Notes: generated by a model not told the origin, from the letters alone. Numbered from the stretch's first letter, positions 27,023-36,842 are shown. The stretch is 64,000 nt of DNA from Pelagimonas varians (GCF_003208435.1 NZ_QKMF01000001.1:407813-471812); one strand, 5' to 3'. Made by a program: numbers and translations.

Positions 27023-28852
27023 ATGCGCTTAGACTTTTTCCGAAATTCACAACTGGCATTGGGTGCAATTTCTCTGATTCTATCCAGTGGCTTAGCCTCG
27101 GCCGAGGTTCAACATGGCATAGCTATGTATGGTGACCCCGTCCTGCCACCTGATTTTGTGTCCCTACCCTATGCGTTCCCGGATGCCCCCAAAGGCGGCG
27201 TTATCGCGGCGGGTGAGGTCGGCAGTTTTGACAGCCTCAATCCGTATAACGACAAAGGCAGTGTGCCTTGGCAATTACGGTTTCTAACTTCCGAAAGCCT
27301 AATGGGCCGAAATTACGATGAGCCCTTTTCGCTATACGGCCTTTTGGCCGAATCGATTGAAGTTGGCCCGAATCGCGAATGGGCGGAATTCACTCTACGC
27401 GACGCGGCTCGTTTCTCTGACGGTAGTTCGGTCACCATCGAAGATGTGATGTGGAGCTATGAGACCCTCGGGACCCAAGGGCATGGCCGCTATCGCGGGC
27501 TTTGGGGCAAAATCGAGAAGATGGAGCAAACCGGCCCCAATAAGCTGAAATTCACCTTTACTGAGGACAACCGCGAATTGGCGTTGATTGTTGGCATGCG
27601 TCCCATTCTGAAAAAGGCGCAATGGGACGGCAAGGATTTCAGCAAGTCCGGCATCGACGTGATCCCGATCACAACCGCGCCCTATGTCATCGGCGACTAC
27701 GAAGCCGGCCGTTATGTATCGTTGGAGCGTGATCCCGATTATTGGGGTAAGGATCTGCCCCTGCGCCGTGGCACCTCAAACTTTGATGAAATCCGGATGG
27801 AGTTTTTCGGCGACGGAACCGGCATGTTCGAAGCCTTTAAGGCGGGTATTTTGAACAGCAACCGCGAAACCAACATCGAAAAATGGGACACGCAATACGG
27901 TTTTCCGGCCGTGAGCGCTGGCGAAGTGGTTCAATCCAATATCCCGCATGCCCGTCCCTCTGGCATCACCGGTTTTGCCATGAACACACGCCGCGAGATG
28001 TTTGCCGATTGGCGTGTGCGTGATGCATTGATGCATGCGTTCAACTTTGAGTACATCAATGAAATCGTCACCGGTTCCAAGCAATCGCGCATCACTTCGT
28101 ATTTCTCGAACTCAAGTCTGGCGATGCAAGACGGTCCCGCAACCGGCAGGGTTCAGGCGCTGCTGGAGCCTTTCAAGGATGATCTGCTGCCCGGAACTCT
28201 GGACGGTTATGCCCTGCCCGTTTCAGACGGATCAGAGCGCAACCGCAAGAACCTGCGCAAGGCCATCGCCTTGATGGAGGAGGCTGGCTATGCAATCGAA
28301 AACGGCGTTATGCAAAACGCGGATGGCACGCCTTTTGCCTTTGAACTTCTTTTGCGCAAAGGCAACTCGGAAGCCGAAGTCATCGCCGACACCTATGTGC
28401 AGGCGCTGGACCGGCTTGGCATCAAGGTCACGGTTCAGGTGATGGATTCAGCCGCCTATCAGGAACGCACCAACGCGTATGATTTTGACATGACCTACTA
28501 TCGTCGCGGTCTGTCACTAAGCCCCGGAAACGAACAGTATAACTATTGGGGCACGGCTGGCGTAGAAACTCCGTCGACGCGAAACTGGGCCGGTGTCAAT
28601 TCACCAGCCGTTGATGCCATGATCGATGCAGTTTTGACCTCGACGTCGCGCGATGATTTCGTCGCTGCGACCCGTGCGCTGGACCGGCTGTTGACCACTG
28701 GACGCTATGTGATCCCTTTTTATCAGAACACCCAAAGCCATCTCGCCCACGCCAAAGAGCTGAAATACCCCGAGCGTATTCCGACCTATGGCGATTGGAT
28801 CGTTTGGCAGTCTGAACTTTGGTGGTGGGCCGACGATTTATCCCCCAACTGA
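27023..28852 (+). CDS. Oligopeptide-type ABC transporter substrate-binding protein (SBP family 5, YejA-like)
   Basis: This 609-residue periplasmic binding protein has a signal peptide cleaved near ASA (about residue 27). The mature start carries the YejA-like HGIAMYGDPVLPPDFVSLPY, then FDSLNPY and the SBP_bac_5 core. The length fits YejA/OppA-like proteins. No permease or ATPase gene follows: the gene ends in its own terminator, so it may feed a transporter encoded elsewhere. Confidence 0.9.
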   Translation: MRLDFFRNSQLALGAISLILSSGLASAEVQHGIAMYGDPVLPPDFVSLPYAFPDAPKGGVIAAGEVGSFDSLNPYNDKGSVPWQLRFLTSESLMGRNYDEPFSLYGLLAESIEVGPNREWAEFTLRDAARFSDGSSVTIEDVMWSYETLGTQGHGRYRGLWGKIEKMEQTGPNKLKFTFTEDNRELALIVGMRPILKKAQWDGKDFSKSGIDVIPITTAPYVIGDYEAGRYVSLERDPDYWGKDLPLRRGTSNFDEIRMEFFGDGTGMFEAFKAGILNSNRETNIEKWDTQYGFPAVSAGEVVQSNIPHARPSGITGFAMNTRREMFADWRVRDALMHAFNFEYINEIVTGSKQSRITSYFSNSSLAMQDGPATGRVQALLEPFKDDLLPGTLDGYALPVSDGSERNRKNLRKAIALMEEAGYAIENGVMQNADGTPFAFELLLRKGNSEAEVIADTYVQALDRLGIKVTVQVMDSAAYQERTNAYDFDMTYYRRGLSLSPGNEQYNYWGTAGVETPSTRNWAGVNSPAVDAMIDAVLTSTSRDDFVAATRALDRLLTTGRYVIPFYQNTQSHLAHAKELKYPERIPTYGDWIVWQSELWWWADDLSPN

Positions 28853-28864
28853 CCAGAGAATCCG

Positions 28865-28894
28865 AAAAACGGCGGGGGTAACCCTGCCGTTTTT
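28865..28894 (+). terminator. Rho-independent terminator after SBP gene
   Basis: A stem AAAAACGGCGGGG/CCCTGCCGTTTTT (one wobble) ends in T5. Confidence 0.85.
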
Positions 28895-28979
28895 GCATCT
28901 GCATATGCGACCTTTCGGCTAAAGACCGCAGCGGACGTCCGGCTTAGGGTACAAGGATGTTCAAGAAAGACTTAATGCC

Positions 28980-29672
28980 ATGACAAACAGCCCTCAGGCC
29001 GCTTTGGTAGCCGGTACCAGCTCCGCTTTGGTTGTAGATGACCATCCGCTGTTTTGTGACGCGCTGACGTTGACGCTGCAATCGATTGCCGATTTCGAAG
29101 AGATCCGCACCGCCGGCACAATGGAAAAAGCATTGGAAGTGGTGACACAGGATTCAAAGATCGGGATGGTGATCCTTGATCTGAACCTGCCCGATGTGAA
29201 CGGACTTGACGGGTTGGTTCGGCTGCGCAATGCCGCGCCAGACGCTGTCATTTTGATCGCCTCTTCGATGGCAGACAACCGCATGATCAGTCATGCCCTT
29301 AAGGCCGGTGCCAACGGATTTGTGCCGAAGCATTCACAAAGATCGGTTTTTCGCCGCGCCTTTGAGGCGGTCACTTCTGGACAGCGCTTTGTTCCAGACG
29401 GATATATTGACCCGCAAGGCGGGCAAGAAAATGCACCCGCAGATGCGCTTGCGCGGCTTGCGTCACTGACCAATCAACAGGCTCGCATCTTGCATCTGAT
29501 CTGCGAAGGCAAACTGAACAAGCAAATCGCCTATGATCTGTCGATTGCAGAAACCACGGTAAAGGCGCATGTCACTGCCATTATGCGCAAGCTGGGGGTG
29601 CATTCGCGCACTCAGGCCGTGCTTGTTGCGCAAGAGGCGCGGTTTAGCCGGGTCTTGCCAAACGAGGGTTAA
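28980..29672 (+). CDS. LuxR/NarL-type response regulator
   Basis: This 230-residue regulator has an N-terminal receiver domain with acidic pair VVDDHP (18-23), phospho-acceptor Asp67 in VILDLNLP and Lys near 112. The C-terminal GerE-type helix-turn-helix lies around 165-215 (LTNQQARILHLICEGKLNKQIA). It is upstream of a FIST protein and a hybrid kinase. The trio resembles the Pseudomonas region with AgmR/ErbR-type regulator, NosP and NahK (ErcS-prime), so it is the likely output partner of the kinase. Confidence 0.87.
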   Translation: MTNSPQAALVAGTSSALVVDDHPLFCDALTLTLQSIADFEEIRTAGTMEKALEVVTQDSKIGMVILDLNLPDVNGLDGLVRLRNAAPDAVILIASSMADNRMISHALKAGANGFVPKHSQRSVFRRAFEAVTSGQRFVPDGYIDPQGGQENAPADALARLASLTNQQARILHLICEGKLNKQIAYDLSIAETTVKAHVTAIMRKLGVHSRTQAVLVAQEARFSRVLPNEG

Positions 29673-29711
29673 GGCCCTTATCCTCATGTAACTAATCTGG
29701 GGAAGAGAATA

Positions 29712-30893
29712 GTGGACGGAGCTACACCAAGCTCCGCTCGGGAGGAGATTACCAAGCTACCTGCGCTGCGCACCGCGCAAGTGGCTGCTTATGCTCAAAA
29801 TCCAGCTGAGGTCTTGCGGGCCAAACTGGGTGACGGGCCGTTTTCAATGGTGTGTTTGTTTGCGTCTCCCGATGCGGATTTCGAGGCTCTGACACGGGCC
29901 GCTCAGAGCCTGTTTGATGGCGCTGACGTGCTGGCGTGCACAACCGCCGGAGAGCTTGGGGCGAAAGGTTATCAAGAAGGCCAGATTATCGCCGTCGGTT
30001 TTCCTTCGGAAAACTTTGACATTACATCCTATGCTATTGATTCCATTGACGATATGGATGAACAAAAGGTCATCGACACACTGATCCAACGCCGCACGGC
30101 GTTGAACAGTCGGGCAGGCAAGATGCGGTCTGAATTTGCGTTTTTGATGATTGACGGGCTATCGCTGTGTGAAGAAAAACTGGCCAGTGTTTTGTCCTCG
30201 GGTCTTGGGTCTATGCCCTTGTTTGGCGGGTCCTCTGGAGATGGCGAAGATTTTGGCACAACGTGGCTGTCACACAACGGGTTGATCCGTCGCAACGCTG
30301 CGCTGGTTGCTTTGGTTCGAACCAGATGCCCGGTCAGAGTGTTCAGCCTTGATCATCTCATCCCCACTGAAACCAGAATGGTTGTGACATCGGCAGATCC
30401 GCACAACCGTTTGGTGCATGAAATCAACGCCGAACCCGCCGCCAAAGAATACGCAAGGTTGTTGGGAAAAGATCCCAATCAGCTTAGCGCGTTCACCTTC
30501 GCCGCCCATCCGGTTGTTGTACGTCTTGGCGACAGTCACCATGTGCGCGCCATTCAACGTGTGAATGAAAACGGTGATCTTGTGTTTTTCTCGGCGGTCA
30601 ATGAGGGCATGGTACTGACATTGGCCAATCACCAAAACATCGCAGACCACTTGGAACGCCGGCTTTCCGATTTCACCACAGACGGTGCGCCGGATCATAT
30701 ATTGGGATGTGATTGCCTTCTCAGACGCATTGAGGCCGAACAGACCCAAGCCGTGGGTGACATTTCAAATATCCTGCAACGTCATAATGTTGTTGGATTT
30801 TCCACCTACGGAGAGCAAATTGGTGGCTTACATGTGAACCAGACCCTGACCGGTGTGGCGATCTATCCGCCTTTGCCCTATGACCCAGAGTAA
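29712..30893 (+). CDS. FIST N/C domain sensor protein (NosP-like)
   Basis: This 393-residue protein has a FIST N domain (about 40-230; VCLFASPDADFEAL, ACTTAGELGAKGYQEGQI, PLFGGSSGDGEDF). A FIST C domain follows (about 235-380; GCDCLLRRIEAEQTQ, GFSTYGEQIGGLHVNQTLTGVA). FIST proteins encoded next to NahK-type kinases have been described as haem-based nitric oxide sensors (NosP). The gene lies three bases before such a kinase. The start is GTG at 29712 with GGGGAAGAG upstream. The haem ligand is not identifiable by eye, so NO sensing is inferred from context. Confidence 0.82.
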   Translation: MDGATPSSAREEITKLPALRTAQVAAYAQNPAEVLRAKLGDGPFSMVCLFASPDADFEALTRAAQSLFDGADVLACTTAGELGAKGYQEGQIIAVGFPSENFDITSYAIDSIDDMDEQKVIDTLIQRRTALNSRAGKMRSEFAFLMIDGLSLCEEKLASVLSSGLGSMPLFGGSSGDGEDFGTTWLSHNGLIRRNAALVALVRTRCPVRVFSLDHLIPTETRMVVTSADPHNRLVHEINAEPAAKEYARLLGKDPNQLSAFTFAAHPVVVRLGDSHHVRAIQRVNENGDLVFFSAVNEGMVLTLANHQNIADHLERRLSDFTTDGAPDHILGCDCLLRRIEAEQTQAVGDISNILQRHNVVGFSTYGEQIGGLHVNQTLTGVAIYPPLPYDPE

Positions 30894-30896
30894 TCC

Positions 30897-33107
30897 ATGT
30901 CTTTGATCGACCCGACCGACAATCTTGAACGCCAGAATGCCAAATTGTTAAAGATTGCCGATGCGCTGATGAAGCGTGTGGAATATGGCAGCGAACAATC
31001 CAGCGCGGCCTATGCGCAGTTCGAACGGGCGGCCCTTCTCGAAAAGCGGGTGCGTGAACGGACGCTCGAGCTTGAGCAAACGCTTGATTTGTTGCATCAA
31101 TCCAACGCGCAACTGGCGCAAGCAAACCAAGACACTGAGGCGGCTAGGCGCAACCTTGCGGATGCCATCGAAACGGTTTCCGAAGGGTTTGCTCTCTTTG
31201 ATCCGTCAGATATCCTTGTTATGTCAAATTCCCGTTTTTGTCGTGATTTCAGGGATATGGCGAACGTTCTTCATCCAGGTCTTCCGTTCGAATCCTATGT
31301 TCAATCGGTTAGCCAATCCGCCTATCTGTCGTTACCTGCGGGTGTTTCAGCCAAAAGCTGGGCCGAACAACGCATCAAACGCCACCAAGACCGGCATGCA
31401 ATGTTCAATGTCCGGCTGGTGAAAGATCGCTGGCTTCAGGTGTCTGAACATCGCACGGCCAATGGCGGAACGGTGGTGTTACAAACAGATGTCACCGATC
31501 TGATCCGACTGGAACGACAAGAGCGCGATCGACTAAAAGACAAGCAAACCAGAATGATCCGCGCCACATTGGATCATCTCAATCAGGGCGTCTGCGTCTT
31601 TGACGAAAATGCCCGTTTGGTCAGCTGGAACCGGAAAATCGGGGCTCTCTTGGCGCTTCCGGCAAAGCGGTTGCAGTTGGGTGTTTCTTTCTCAGGTATT
31701 TTGGCCCAGCTGGACGAAAGGATTGTGTTCACCCGTGGTATTGGCCTCGAAGGGTTTCGCCAATGGGCCTATTCAAGTGGGCCGCGCAGCCACATCAGTT
31801 TTGAGATCAAGCGCGGTGCCGGTATAACGTTACAAGTCTTTGGCCGCGGCATGCCTGATCAGGGGTTTGTGATTTCTGTAACAGACGTCACCGCAGAACG
31901 TGAAGCCGCGCAAAAACTTGCCGAAATCAACGAGATACTGGAACAACGTGTTGTCGAACGAACAATGGAACTTGAGGACGCCCTAGCAGCAGCAGAGCGC
32001 GCAAATGCATCCAAGTCGCGTTTTGTTGCGGCGGCCAGTCACGACCTGCTCCAACCTCTTTCAGCGGCAAAACTGTTTATAGCGTCGCTGGCCGACAGAC
32101 ATCAAAAACCCCAAGATCAAGTCGTTTTGGCAAAAGCCGAAGCCGCCCTAGGCGGTGCCGAGCAGATTATCGATGCGCTCCTCGATATCTCGAAGCTCGA
32201 TTCAGACGAAGGTATTACCTTTGATGTGCGCCAAGTGGCCCTGCATGATGTTTTGGTGCCTCTGCGCGATGAAATGGAGGTCCTGGCAGCAGAGAATGGG
32301 CTGTCCTTGCGCGTCGTGGACAGTGATTTGATGGTCGAAACAGACCCTGCCTATTTGCGCCGTATTGTGCAAAACCTGATGGCCAATGCGATCCGCTATA
32401 CGGAAACGGGTCGGGTTCTGGTCGGGGTTCGGCGCAATGGCGGTTCGGCGCGGATAGAGGTCTGGGACACCGGCCCCGGTATCGCCGAAGAAGATCAACA
32501 AACCATTTTTGAGGAGTTCAAGCGTCTCGACCCCAAAGCCAGCGCCAACGAAGGTCTTGGCCTTGGCCTCGCAATTGTGGAACGCGCCTGCACCAGATTG
32601 GGTCATGATCTTGACCTGTGGTCAGAACCAGGGCGCGGCAGTTGCTTTATGGTAAACGTTCCGATTGCTGGCCGTGCCGGACCGCGCAAAACCAGTGCCC
32701 GCCGCATTGCCGCGCCTGTTGGATTGGCCCAAGCCGGGTTGATCGTGCTGCTGGTTGAAAACGAGGTACAATTGCGCCGCGCGCTTTCTGTCATGTTAGA
32801 AGCTTGGGGCGTACACGTCATCGAAGCCGAAGATGCGGCTTCGGCTCTGACCTTGTTGGAAGATCTGGAAATCACACCCGATGTTTTGCTGCTGGATTAT
32901 CAGCTGGGGCACGGGGCCTCTGGGCTTGGCTTGTTTCGCAGTATTTCGGACCGTTTGGGCACCCTGCCCTGTGCTGTCATCTCCGCAGATCGCGGGTCGC
33001 AATTGCATAACGATTGCAAAGCTCTTGGAGTCGAGCTGCTCTCAAAACCGCTCGACCGCCATAAGCTCGGGGATTTTCTGGACGCCGTGGCAACCCGGTC
33101 CACTTAA
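30897..33107 (+). CDS. Hybrid sensor histidine kinase, NahK/ErcS-prime-like
   Basis: This 736-residue soluble hybrid kinase has an N-terminal coiled coil (10-90), two PAS-like domains (about 90-205 and 220-335) and a second coiled coil (338-372). The HisKA domain has His382 in FVAAASHDLLQPLSA. A HATPase domain (DTGPGI, GLGLGLAIVERA) and a C-terminal receiver (LLVENEVQLRR, LLLDYQLGHGASG) follow. The SHDLLQPL H-box is typical of NahK-type kinases. It follows the FIST gene by three bases. There is no transmembrane segment, so sensing is cytoplasmic and probably via the FIST partner. It may relay phosphate to the LuxR-type regulator upstream. Confidence 0.87.
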   Translation: MSLIDPTDNLERQNAKLLKIADALMKRVEYGSEQSSAAYAQFERAALLEKRVRERTLELEQTLDLLHQSNAQLAQANQDTEAARRNLADAIETVSEGFALFDPSDILVMSNSRFCRDFRDMANVLHPGLPFESYVQSVSQSAYLSLPAGVSAKSWAEQRIKRHQDRHAMFNVRLVKDRWLQVSEHRTANGGTVVLQTDVTDLIRLERQERDRLKDKQTRMIRATLDHLNQGVCVFDENARLVSWNRKIGALLALPAKRLQLGVSFSGILAQLDERIVFTRGIGLEGFRQWAYSSGPRSHISFEIKRGAGITLQVFGRGMPDQGFVISVTDVTAEREAAQKLAEINEILEQRVVERTMELEDALAAAERANASKSRFVAAASHDLLQPLSAAKLFIASLADRHQKPQDQVVLAKAEAALGGAEQIIDALLDISKLDSDEGITFDVRQVALHDVLVPLRDEMEVLAAENGLSLRVVDSDLMVETDPAYLRRIVQNLMANAIRYTETGRVLVGVRRNGGSARIEVWDTGPGIAEEDQQTIFEEFKRLDPKASANEGLGLGLAIVERACTRLGHDLDLWSEPGRGSCFMVNVPIAGRAGPRKTSARRIAAPVGLAQAGLIVLLVENEVQLRRALSVMLEAWGVHVIEAEDAASALTLLEDLEITPDVLLLDYQLGHGASGLGLFRSISDRLGTLPCAVISADRGSQLHNDCKALGVELLSKPLDRHKLGDFLDAVATRST

Positions 33108-33111
33108 AAAG

Positions 33112-33381
33112 TTACATCATGCCGCTGCATCGGCCTTGGGGTTTCGGCATGCCCATTCGTTGCGGATTGATCACCAAAATCCAGCGTGGCGGATAACCCG
33201 GCGCTTGGGTTTTTCGATAGGTGCACCCCTTGGATGTTGTCATGTAGTCGTTGCGCGGCACCGTGATTCCCTGCGTTGAAATAAACGGTGTTGCCTGTGC
33301 CAGAACCTGATCCTTTGGTGCGTCAACGGGAACAGAAGCGAGGCCTAAAGTGGCCAGTGTTACAAAAGTTGTGATGCCCAT
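33112..33381 (-). CDS. Small exported protein, function unknown
   Basis: This 89-residue protein has a short hydrophobic N-terminus compatible with a signal peptide (to about residue 18-20). The mature part contains two Cys (KGCTYRKTQAPGYPP and QGRCSG) that could form a disulfide. GGGAGA precedes the ATG at 33381. It ends four bases from the end of the convergent hybrid-kinase gene. I do not recognise the family. Confidence 0.6.
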   Translation of the reverse strand: MGITTFVTLATLGLASVPVDAPKDQVLAQATPFISTQGITVPRNDYMTTSKGCTYRKTQAPGYPPRWILVINPQRMGMPKPQGRCSGMM

Positions 33382-33532
33382 CGGTTCGGGTCTCCCTAGA
33401 TTTAAAACGTCCGCAGCATGGTGCGGTTCATAGGGATTTTTTGCAGGGGAAGACCGACCAAGGCATGGTGCAAAGCGGGCGAAAAAGCGACGATCCTAAC
33501 GCATTTGAATCAACTAAAAATAACCCAGCCCC

Positions 33533-34831
33533 CTAAAGGCCAATGACTATATCGGCGCGCAGACCACCCAGATCATCGCTTTGCCCCAGCCGCAGCACAC
33601 CGCCATGGGCGCGGGCAATATCCGCCGCGATGGCCAGCCCCAAACCCACGCCAGAGCCGCGATCTTGATTGCGGGCGGGATCAAGACGCACAAAAGGCCG
33701 AAGCGCGCGATCACGATCTTCTTCGGCAATACCCGGCCCGTCATCTTCGACCCGAATGCGCAGAGCCTTGCCTGATTCCGACACAAAAACCGATACATTG
33801 CATTTTGTGCCATAGCGTCCGGCGTTCCCCACGAGGTTTTGCACTGCCCTGCGCATGGCCCTTGGCCGCAAACGGACTTCGCCGCTGCCTTCTGTCAAAA
33901 CCAGTGTCACATCTTGGCCAGTGCGCTGCGCGTCCATCACGATGTCGGCGACCATTTCAAACGGATCAACAAGCTCGGCCTCGCCTTCTTCGGCGTCGCC
34001 GCGTGCAAAATCCAAAAAAGCATCGATCAATCGCTGCATTTCTTCGACGTCTTGCTCCAACGGCTCACGGTCCTCACTCTCGAGCAATGAAAGGCCCAAG
34101 CGCAGACGCGTTATCGGGGTGCGCAGATCGTGGCTCACCCCAGAAAGCATCATCGTGCGCTGTTCGATGTGGCGTTCGATCCGTGCCCTCATGTTCAAAA
34201 ATGCATGACCGGCGGCCCGCACCTCAATTGCACCCGCTGGCGAATAAGGTTCATTGCGACCGCGCCCGAACGCTTCGGCTGCCGAGGCAAGACGGGTGAT
34301 GGGCCGCAGTTGATTGCGGAGATACAAAAAGGCAATCAAGGTCATCAGCACGCCAAAGAACACCATATTCACCAGCAATTGATGGGGGTTCGACGCTGAC
34401 ACCCGCTCTCGGTCCACTTCGATTTCAAAGACCTGCTCTCCGCGCTGGACATAAAGCAAAACCCGCCATTCGTCCGGCAAAGCGACCTGCAAAAGCCCCG
34501 GAATATTGCGCGTCAATTCGCGGATAACCACAATGCCGGTAAAATCATACCATCGCCGAATTTCTTCGTCCGGCACAACGGTGGCTGGAACGGGGATGCT
34601 GGTCATATCCAGTTGGCGCAAAATAGCCGCATCCCCCTCTGGCAGGCTGAGCGCCAGATTGGTGACACGGGCCAACTCGCGGCTCATTTGTACGGTGACG
34701 CCTTCAAAATGGCGCTGAATAAAAATGACAGAAACCACCAATTGCAGGGTCACAACCGGCAGCACCAAGATCAAAGCAGCCCGTCCATACAGGTTGCGCG
34801 GCATGTATTGTTTGAGCCAATTGAAAAACAT
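33533..34831 (-). CDS. EnvZ-like membrane sensor histidine kinase
   Basis: This 432-residue protein has TM1 (about 16-38), a periplasmic sensor of about 110 residues, TM2 (152-172), a HAMP linker, a HisKA domain with His234 in LSGVSHDLRTPITRLRL, and a HATPase domain (NLVGNAGRYG, EDDGPGIAEED, GVGLGLAIA). The SGVSHDLRTP H-box and compact size resemble EnvZ. No OmpR-type regulator gene is adjacent: the flanks are a small exported-protein gene and a divergent hydrolase. The partner is therefore elsewhere or lost. Confidence 0.88.
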   Translation of the reverse strand: MFFNWLKQYMPRNLYGRAALILVLPVVTLQLVVSVIFIQRHFEGVTVQMSRELARVTNLALSLPEGDAAILRQLDMTSIPVPATVVPDEEIRRWYDFTGIVVIRELTRNIPGLLQVALPDEWRVLLYVQRGEQVFEIEVDRERVSASNPHQLLVNMVFFGVLMTLIAFLYLRNQLRPITRLASAAEAFGRGRNEPYSPAGAIEVRAAGHAFLNMRARIERHIEQRTMMLSGVSHDLRTPITRLRLGLSLLESEDREPLEQDVEEMQRLIDAFLDFARGDAEEGEAELVDPFEMVADIVMDAQRTGQDVTLVLTEGSGEVRLRPRAMRRAVQNLVGNAGRYGTKCNVSVFVSESGKALRIRVEDDGPGIAEEDRDRALRPFVRLDPARNQDRGSGVGLGLAIAADIARAHGGVLRLGQSDDLGGLRADIVIGL

Positions 34832-34884
34832 ACGGTAAACCTAGCGAATGCCGACAGGCGTTGCCATCTCGAAAAGGACATTCG

Positions 34885-35799
34885 ATGCTTGATCCGCAAC
34901 CTGATTTCCACCCCGTCATCGGTACAGCTGAAACCCTGAGTGCTGGCTTAAGACGCATTTTGGCCCCCAACCCGTCCCCCATGACGTTTCGCGGCACCAA
35001 CACCTATGTTTTGGGGACAACCGATTTGGCGGTGATTGACCCCGGTCCGGACAACAGCGCACATTTGACGGCTATTTTGGGTGCCGTTCAGCCCGGACAA
35101 CGTATCACCCATATTCTGGTCACCCACGCCCATTTGGATCACTCCCCGCTCGCCCCCGTGCTTGCTGCGGCCACAGGTGCAAAGGTCTATGGTTATGGCC
35201 GCGCCGAGGCGGGCCGCAGCCCGATGATGCAAAAACTTGCCGCCTCCGGCTGCGTCGGAGGTGGTGAAGGTGTGGACACGGCGTTTTGTCCGGACATCGA
35301 AATGACCGACGAACAAGTTGTGGCCGCTGAGGGCTGGTCGCTCACCGCGCTCCACACTCCTGGCCATATGTCCAACCACCTCAGTTTTGCATGGGGCGAC
35401 ACCTTGTTTTCGGGCGATTTGGTGATGGGATGGGCCAGCTCGCTGGTGTCACCACCGGATGGAGACCTGGGGGCGTTTATGGCGTCCTTGGAACGTCTGT
35501 CGCATTCAACTTGGTCAGTGTTCCACGCAGGTCACGGTGCCCCCGTTCAATCACCCAACGCCCGCCTCCAGGACTTGATCCAACACAGGCGAATGCGCGA
35601 AGCCGCTATTATATCTGCGCTTGGTGCAGCCCCAAGCAATGCGGCAGATCTAGCAGTACAAATCTACACCGATACACCCAAAGCGCTACTCGGAGCCGCT
35701 GCGCGCAACGTATTGGCGCACCTCGTTGATCTTACAGAAAAATCCAAGGTGGAACCGCTGCAAACCTTGTCTGAAACGGCCGTCTTTCGAATTATTTGA
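34885..35799 (+). CDS. MBL-fold metallo-hydrolase (LACTB2-like)
   Basis: This 304-residue metallo-beta-lactamase-fold protein has the metal motif THAHLDH (HxHxDH), downstream His in LHTPGHMSNH, Asp in FSGDLVMGW and His in HAGHG. The winged-helix-like C-terminus found in LACTB2/GloB-related enzymes is also present. Relatives act as ribonucleases or thioester hydrolases. The ATG at 34885 has AAAGGA upstream; an upstream in-frame codon lacks support. Confidence 0.87.
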   Translation: MLDPQPDFHPVIGTAETLSAGLRRILAPNPSPMTFRGTNTYVLGTTDLAVIDPGPDNSAHLTAILGAVQPGQRITHILVTHAHLDHSPLAPVLAAATGAKVYGYGRAEAGRSPMMQKLAASGCVGGGEGVDTAFCPDIEMTDEQVVAAEGWSLTALHTPGHMSNHLSFAWGDTLFSGDLVMGWASSLVSPPDGDLGAFMASLERLSHSTWSVFHAGHGAPVQSPNARLQDLIQHRRMREAAIISALGAAPSNAADLAVQIYTDTPKALLGAAARNVLAHLVDLTEKSKVEPLQTLSETAVFRII

Positions 35800-35879
35800 G
35801 CTGAAGGCAAAAAAAGTTCGCTTTTGGTGAAAAAGGCTCTGGACGTCAGGAATCCACATAGCTATATCACCCCACATGA

Positions 35880-35954
35880 TCCGGCGTAGCTCAGCGGTAG
35901 AGCAGTTGACTGTTAATCAATTGGCCGTAGGTTCGATCCCTACCGCCGGAGCCA
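35880..35954 (+). tRNA. tRNA-Asn (GTT)
   Basis: A complete cloverleaf can be drawn: acceptor TCCGGCG with CGCCGGA, D-stem GCTC/GAGC, anticodon stem GTTGA/TCAAT with loop CTGTTAA (anticodon GTT, Asn), T-stem GTAGG/CCTAC with TTCGATC loop, discriminator G and encoded CCA. It marks the left edge of a gene-poor, transposon-scarred stretch, as tRNA 3-prime ends often do for integrated elements. Confidence 0.96.
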
Positions 35955-35960
35955 TATTTA

Positions 35961-35993
35961 AAAGGCCTGTTGCACATAGCAGCGGGCCTTTTT
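35961..35993 (+). terminator. Rho-independent terminator after tRNA-Asn
   Basis: A stem AAAGGCCTGTTGC/GCAGCGGGCCTTT with two wobble pairs is followed by T5. Confidence 0.85.
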
Positions 35994-36459
35994 GATTATA
36001 ATAACTTGATATCATCATGTTAGAGAATCCTCTTAATTCATCAGGCATGATATCCTCCCAGCCAAAGCCGCAACATTTCCCGTAGCAAAGAGGCTCGCAT
36101 TTGAGCCGTCGGCGATAATAGGATGGCTGATATTTCCTTGGCGGTATCCTTCGTCAGGAAGGTTACGCGCGTCGGCTATCGTTCCTGATCAAGACCCGTC
36201 ACATTGGGGCAAACTGGCTGTTTGCAGGAATTATGCGAGGCGCAGATGGCTGAAACGCTACGCAAATAGGCCGGAGACAGCCTTGCAACGTTGCACGCAT
36301 TGGTGGGCGCACTTGTACGATTTATGTGATCGACTAATTCCAAACCTATTCTAATTTTTGTGATGGCATGACTTGCAGGACGCGGAGGCGCGGGCCGGTT
36401 GCTTTGGAGATCCCACTGATGGTTCAGCGCAGATTCCGGTCTTTCCCTGACTGGCAGGG
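35994..36459. other. Gene-poor debris between tRNA-Asn and IS remnant
   Basis: About 465 bases with no supported gene. One frame around 36239-36350 reads without stops for about 38 codons (Arg/Trp-rich, with RRWLKRYANRPETALQR) and has the look of a decayed gene fragment, but I cannot name the parent. No integrase, no second copy of the tRNA 3-prime end and no clear attachment repeat was seen here. Confidence 0.4.
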
Positions 36460-36484
36460 TCAGCTACGCCCCGAAATTTGGACA
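36460..36484. repeat. IS3-family left inverted repeat
   Basis: Left terminal repeat of the dead element, running from TCAGCTACGCCCC to TTTGGACA. It pairs with 37144-37168 on the opposite strand (17/25 identities). Confidence 0.7.
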
Positions 36485-36539
36485 CTGACGTAAGCTGCGA
36501 TTTGTAGTCTGCTGGTCTTCAATGCGAAGGAGATTAGAT

Positions 36540-36842
36540 ATGTCGAAACGGAAACAACATCACCCTGATTTTAAGGCCAAGGTCGCATTGGAAGCGCTGA
36601 AGGGCGAGGAGCAGGTCAGCGATCTGGCCAGTCGGTTTGGCGTGCACCCGACGGATCCATCAGTGGAAGCGGACTCTGCTTGAGGGCGCGTCAGGCGTGT
36701 TCGAGCGTGCCGGCCGGAAGGCACCGGAAGTAGATGAAGAGCAGGTCAAAGACCGCCATGCCAAGATCGGGGAGTTGGCCGTCGCCAACGAATTTTTGGC
36801 CGGAAAGCTCAAGCCCTGGACCGGCAAGCGAGGCGCAAGATG
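36540..36842 (+). pseudogene. IS3-family transposase orfA, frameshifted
   Basis: The frame opens at ATG 36540 with a classic IS3 OrfA start ([20 protein letters not shown], then GVHPT) and runs to about 36653. It then continues in another frame ([18 protein letters not shown], then a KIGELAVANEFL leucine-zipper-like helix) to the stop near 36842. The usual sequence at the junction, HPTMIHQWK, requires two more bases than are present, so a 2-bp deletion near 36651-36655 explains the break. Confidence 0.8.
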
